The position numbers and the translations under genes were made by a program. Shown here one piece after another: positions 5,022 through 8,390 of a stretch of 8,390 nucleotides of DNA (within the stretch, counting starts at the first letter, position 1; the number at the start of each line of letters is the position of its first letter). Below the pieces are notes generated by a model. It made no database searches, was not told the origin of the DNA, and saw nothing but the letters and a program-made list of their open reading frames with translations. This DNA comes from Chloroflexota bacterium (GTDB lineage Bacteria; Chloroflexota; Anaerolineae; Aggregatilineales; Aggregatilineaceae), in assembly GCA_016234525.1 (NCBI GenBank), contig JACRBK010000168.1:1-8390 (forward strand), given 5' to 3'.

Positions 5022-6824
5022 ATGATTACAAAAATGAGCAAACTAACCATTCTTCTGTTTCTTATTGTTTCACTGATGCCCGCCGTTGGATTGATCAACG
5101 CCCAGGAAAGCTCGTTTTCGCTGCGTGGATTGGCCGCTCAGAACGATATTTATGTCGGTGCAGCGGTGTGGACTAATCACCTGGACGACCCTGTGCACCA
5201 GGACGTTCTCGGTCGAGAATTCAACATGCTCACACCCGAACATGAGGCCAAGTTCTGCATGATTTCAACGGCACGCGGCGAATACGACTTTAGCAAGGTG
5301 GATCAACTGGTCGAATTTGCCGAAGCCAACGACATGGTGATTCACGGCCATACGCTGATATGGCACTCCTGTTCACCTGACTGGGTAGAGAACGGCGACT
5401 TTAGCCGCGAAGAAGCGATTGAAATCCTACGCGAACACATTACGACCGTCGTGAGCCGCTACAAAGGGCGTATTGCCTATTGGGATGTCGTCAACGAAGC
5501 GTTTGATGGCGCTGCCCTACGCGACACAGCCTGGTTGCGTTTCATTGGCGAAGATTACATCGAGATGGCCTTTCAGTTCGCCCACGAAGCCGATCCCGAT
5601 GCGCTGCTGCTGTATAACGACTATGGCGCAGAGGGTATGGGCGGCAAATCCAATGCGATCTACGCCATGGCCCAAGATTTCCTCGCACGGGGGATTCCGC
5701 TGCATGGAATCGGGATGCAGAGCCATTTTGACGTAGGCAGCATCAACTTCACTGCCATCGGTCAAAATATTCAGCGCCTGGGTGAGTTGGGGCTGGAAGT
5801 CCAATTCACTGAAGTAGATATTAAGTACCTGGGCGAAACCGATGATGAAATCCTGCGGCACCAGGCGCGCGACTATTACCGGCTCATGGAAACCTGTCTG
5901 GACGCTGAAAACTGCACAGCGTTCATCGTCTGGGGCGTTACCGACAAGTTCACCTGGCTGCGCGATGCCTCGTTCTTCGACAATCCGACCGTAGAACCCT
6001 TGCTGTTCAGCGATGAATACGAGCCGAAACCCGCCTACTTTGCGCTGATGTCCCTGCTGGCTCAGCGGGCGGGCGTAACCCCGATTCTCAGCGAAAGCGA
6101 ACTTACAGCTATCCTCGAAGATGCCCCTGCCGCGGCTTCCGTACTGCCGGAACCAACAAAAACTGACCCGGCGCAGTTGGCCCCCGATGCCGCTAACGGA
6201 CTGGCCTATTATGCACCTTTCAACGTGACGATCACGCTCGATGGTGATCTGAGTGATTGGGAGAATGTGCCGCGCGTGACGGTGGACAGCGGCACAACCG
6301 TTCCTGCCGGAAATGACACGTCATTCGAATTTGCCGTCGCTGCCGACGATGCCAATCTCTACTACATGGCCGATGTCACCGACAGCATCGTGGTGTATGG
6401 GAACTATGAAGCCGGGGAGTGGTATCGGGAAGACTCCGTTGAACTCTACCTCAACACTACAGGCGACCTCGGCGCAGCAGCCTACCAGCCGGGCATCGTC
6501 CAGATCGGGATCATGGCGGGAAACCTTACCCAGCCGGAGACTCCACTGGTGGGCGGCAGCAACAACGGCGACTCCCAGATCAGTTTTGTAGTCGTAGAAA
6601 CCGAAAAAGGTTATGTCATCGAGGCGTCGGTTCCGCTCAAGACAGACGTATGGGATATCGTGCCAGAGCATCTGGGCGTGTTGGGATTCCAGACGCATCT
6701 GAACGGCTCAGCCGCCACCGACCGGGACACCAAACTCATCTGGTCGGCGGCGGACACACAAGACCAGTCCTGGAATAATCCGAGTCTGTTCGGCCAATTG
6801 ATTTTCTGGGACAAGGCTCAATAA
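5022..6824 (+). CDS. Secreted GH10 endo-1,4-beta-xylanase with C-terminal CBM9-like domain
   Basis: The 600-residue product is predicted to be exported and to cut beta-1,4-xylan chains. A Sec signal peptide (short basic start, hydrophobic core about 8-25) probably ends after INA27. The GH10 barrel covers about 34-350: HGHTLIWHS (108-116), WDVVNEAF with acid/base Glu159, and FTEVDIKY with nucleophile Glu264, followed by VWGVTDKFTW (303-312) near the barrel end. An Ala/Pro-rich linker (about 355-390) leads to a CBM9-like domain (about 398-600) beginning ITLDGDLSDWENVP. CBM9 modules bind chain ends of xylan and cellulose. The start has AAAGGAG at nine bases; a second ATG at codon 5 is possible. 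It stands alone on the plus strand under a LacI-like operator. Both catalytic residues are present, so it should be active. Confidence 0.96.
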   Translation: MITKMSKLTILLFLIVSLMPAVGLINAQESSFSLRGLAAQNDIYVGAAVWTNHLDDPVHQDVLGREFNMLTPEHEAKFCMISTARGEYDFSKVDQLVEFAEANDMVIHGHTLIWHSCSPDWVENGDFSREEAIEILREHITTVVSRYKGRIAYWDVVNEAFDGAALRDTAWLRFIGEDYIEMAFQFAHEADPDALLLYNDYGAEGMGGKSNAIYAMAQDFLARGIPLHGIGMQSHFDVGSINFTAIGQNIQRLGELGLEVQFTEVDIKYLGETDDEILRHQARDYYRLMETCLDAENCTAFIVWGVTDKFTWLRDASFFDNPTVEPLLFSDEYEPKPAYFALMSLLAQRAGVTPILSESELTAILEDAPAAASVLPEPTKTDPAQLAPDAANGLAYYAPFNVTITLDGDLSDWENVPRVTVDSGTTVPAGNDTSFEFAVAADDANLYYMADVTDSIVVYGNYEAGEWYREDSVELYLNTTGDLGAAAYQPGIVQIGIMAGNLTQPETPLVGGSNNGDSQISFVVVETEKGYVIEASVPLKTDVWDIVPEHLGVLGFQTHLNGSAATDRDTKLIWSAADTQDQSWNNPSLFGQLIFWDKAQ

Positions 6825-6860
6825 TCGCAGGCGGCGAGTCCTGATTTCATGGGGAAAAGG

Positions 6861-6890
6861 CAGGGTGTTCCTGAATGCTGGAACACCCTG
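6861..6890. terminator. Hairpin terminator between convergent genes
   Basis: CAGGGTGTTCC (6861-6871) pairs perfectly over 11 bp with GGAACACCCTG (6880-6890) around an 8-base loop. It lies 36 bases after the xylanase stop and 19 bases after the stop of the minus-strand winged-helix gene. On the minus strand CCTTTT follows; on the plus strand no T-run follows. It likely ends minus-strand transcription and may slow or block plus-strand read-through. Confidence 0.65.
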
Positions 6891-6909
6891 TCACCTAGCA
6901 AACCGGGCC

Positions 6910-7986
6910 TTATGCCGGATCGCCGAACACCACAGGCATTTTGAGGAACGCCCCAAAACGTTGAGCGGCAGCGGCAAATGCATCATTTTCGGCAGAGGTG
7001 AAAGGACGAAACGGCGCGGATTCGATGACCACTGATTTTTTGTTGAATGTGCGCCGCCACATGCTGACAATCTCACCGTTTAAGACAAAGGTTGAGATAA
7101 AAAAACGGCTGTTGGCGACCTGTTCAGCATATTGTGGGTCAAGCACGGCGCTGTGATTTTTGTACGCAATCGTATATTCGTCATACACCGGCAGCAAATG
7201 ACCATTGAGCGGCGGCGCGCTGGCGGCGGGCAATGACGCGGAAAACCAATATTCCTGACCGTCGATCACAGCGTGGTCCAGTTGAGAGGTAAGCATCGCC
7301 AGCCCGGCCTTTACATCAGCCACCGTTAGCCCTGACCACCAGGAGAAATCCTTGATTGTGGCTGGCCCATGACTCGTAAAAAACCGCCGGGTAAGCTCGG
7401 CTAACGCTTCGTCACGCGCCAACCGCCGGGCGTGAGGCGCACGTTCATTGAGCAGCGCATAGGTATGCTGCTTCCCCCGCTTTGCCCCACTGCATATCGT
7501 GCCTTCCAGTTCTGCGTAATGCACGATATATCCAAGCCGCATTCCGTTCGACGTGTCAATCCCGTTTTCGGCTAAGGCTGCGCCGAGTTCCGCGCGAGTC
7601 AGATGTTTGCCACCCTCTAATCGCTGCACCATGATCGCGCTGCTGCGCTGTAACAGACTGTCGTCCAGTTCAAGCTGGCGATACATATAAGCATTGACGG
7701 CGTGGACGCGCGGCGCGGTCAGTTCGAGGATCCAGCGAATGTCGGCAGACGTGACAAAGTGCCAGGTAGGGCGCATCACATGGATGCGCAAAATCGTCCC
7801 ATCGGTGAAAGCCTGTTCAATCACATCATCCGTTGCGTTTTCCATTCGCAGGCCAAGCGCCCATTGGGCGAGCGCATATTCCTGCGCCTGAACCGCGCCG
7901 AACCAGGCCACCACTTCATCCGGTCGCTGAAATTTCGGTCCCTCAAGGTGCTGGTTGTAGAGTCGCTGCAAGGCGATATTCAGCAT
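6910..7986 (-). CDS. Winged-helix DNA-binding protein, HTH_42 family (AlkZ/YcaQ-like DNA glycosylase)
   Basis: The 358-residue product matches the winged-helix HTH_42 family in length and motifs. It has AVQAQEYALAQWALG (31-45), HVMRPTWHFVT (69-79), a predicted winged helix around 118-180 (GKHLTRAELGAAL), and FFTSHGPATIKDFSWWSGL (202-220). Gln33-Ala-Gln35 fits the Q-hydrophobic-Q/D catalytic motif described for AlkZ and YcaQ, which unhook interstrand crosslinks or alkylated bases. Many family members are uncharacterised, so the glycosylase activity is inference. The ATG at 7986 has AAGGGG seven bases upstream, within a repeat-like sequence. It lies 45 bases after the alpha-glucuronidase gene on the same strand, so they may be cotranscribed, although no functional link to xylan is evident. 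Confidence 0.85.
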   Translation of the reverse strand: MLNIALQRLYNQHLEGPKFQRPDEVVAWFGAVQAQEYALAQWALGLRMENATDDVIEQAFTDGTILRIHVMRPTWHFVTSADIRWILELTAPRVHAVNAYMYRQLELDDSLLQRSSAIMVQRLEGGKHLTRAELGAALAENGIDTSNGMRLGYIVHYAELEGTICSGAKRGKQHTYALLNERAPHARRLARDEALAELTRRFFTSHGPATIKDFSWWSGLTVADVKAGLAMLTSQLDHAVIDGQEYWFSASLPAASAPPLNGHLLPVYDEYTIAYKNHSAVLDPQYAEQVANSRFFISTFVLNGEIVSMWRRTFNKKSVVIESAPFRPFTSAENDAFAAAAQRFGAFLKMPVVFGDPA

Positions 7987-7993
7987 AGATTTA

Positions 7994-8018
7994 CCCCTTC
8001 TCCCATCACCGAGGGACC
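7994..8018. repeat. Possible decayed copy of the palindromic repeat
   Basis: On the minus strand GGGAGAAGGGG (8004-7994) is identical over 11 bases to 500-510 in the repeat at 421-537. The preceding CCCTCGGTGAT resembles the partner arm and loop CCCCTCGTG of that hairpin. Only one of the two hairpins is present and the terminal inverted repeats are absent. It supplies the ribosome site of the winged-helix gene. It could be chance similarity of a short purine-rich run. Confidence 0.4.
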
Positions 8019-8031
8019 AAAAGACGATCAG

Positions 8032-8390
8032 CTATTTCCCGCCTGGATTTCCCGGAACGTAATAGTGCTTCAGCTTCATGTATTCTTCCAGAGTCCCCGC
8101 AGGCTGTTCATAGGCTGAAGGAATCGGCAGCCCGGAAAAAGTCTGGAAATAGAGCAGGCAGGCATCGCACCACCAGCGAGCTTCTTGCTCTTGAATGATG
8201 AGCAGCCTTTTGACATGCTCAAAGCGGGCGGCATCGACCATATCCGCCAGCGAGTCCCAGGTTTGCTGCATCCAACGAACAGTTTCAACACCATAGTTAT
8301 ACTTAAAACACAGTTCATCCCACAATGTGCGCCCTGACTTCAGTTTGTGCTGCCAGGGAACATGATGAAACCACAGCAGCAGCGTTTCCG
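8032..8390 (-). CDS. aguA: GH67 alpha-glucuronidase, C-terminal fragment
   Basis: The frame is open to the right edge and shows the last 118 residues. Features typical of the GH67 C-terminal region are LLLWFHHVPW, LKSGRTLWDELCFKYNYGVE, and, near the end, a Trp-Trp-containing segment EARWWCDACLLYFQTFSGLPIP. GH67 enzymes are about 700 residues long and remove 4-O-methylglucuronic acid from xylo-oligosaccharides released by GH10 xylanases. An internal TTG or ATG start would be wrong, because homology continues upstream of both. The catalytic residues lie outside the window. The enzyme is usually cytoplasmic, so it would act after import of the xylanase products. Confidence 0.92.
   Translation of the reverse strand, partial: ETLLLWFHHVPWQHKLKSGRTLWDELCFKYNYGVETVRWMQQTWDSLADMVDAARFEHVKRLLIIQEQEARWWCDACLLYFQTFSGLPIPSAYEQPAGTLEEYMKLKHYYVPGNPGGK

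Overview
The window is a GC-rich piece of a bacterial chromosome. It carries two functional blocks that diverge from one intergenic region at about 4538-5021. The gene set suggests a Chloroflexota-type bacterium (Anaerolineae-like): a CbiX/DR2241-type iron-sulfur protein, a secreted GH10 xylanase with CBM9, an HTH_42 winged-helix protein and C/G-rich palindromic repeats. This assignment is inference; no rRNA or marker gene is present.

Minus-strand block, 4816 down to 1: an assimilatory sulfate-reduction and siroheme operon. The order is siroheme sulfite reductase (cysI/sir), APS reductase (cysH), precorrin-2 dehydrogenase (cysG N-terminal type/sirC), a two-domain CbiX/SirB-like chelatase with a C-terminal four-cysteine Fe-S region, and the start of uroporphyrinogen-III methyltransferase (cobA), which runs off the left edge. 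Gene junctions are 1-bp gaps or ATGA overlaps, so this looks like one translationally coupled transcript. The siroheme genes supply the cofactor used by the sulfite reductase in the same operon. A 117-bp palindromic repeat sits in frame inside the chelatase gene.

The most interesting part is the leader of this operon. A near-consensus sigma70 promoter (TTGACA-N17-TATTAT) is followed by a short unlisted ORF with six Cys codons among twelve consecutive codons. A strong intrinsic terminator (9-bp stem plus T8) lies between that ORF and cysI. The end of the short ORF can pair with the 5' arm and loop of the terminator (14 pairs, two of them G-U), and a smaller hairpin in the Cys-codon region can block that pairing. 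This is the layout of a trp/his-type attenuator, here reading Cys-tRNA charging to control cysteine biosynthesis. It also shows that the longest ORF for cysI, starting at a GTG at 4582 inside the terminator, is too long; the likely start is the GTG at 4537.

Plus strand, 4869-6824: a secreted GH10 endo-xylanase with a C-terminal CBM9-like domain. Its promoter is predicted to start transcription at the edge of a perfect 18-bp LacI-family-like operator. A bidirectional hairpin at 6861-6890 separates it from convergent minus-strand genes: an HTH_42/AlkZ-like winged-helix protein (6910-7986) and, at the right edge, the C-terminus of a GH67 alpha-glucuronidase. GH10 and GH67 enzymes act in sequence on glucuronoxylan, so the right half looks like part of a xylan-utilisation locus.
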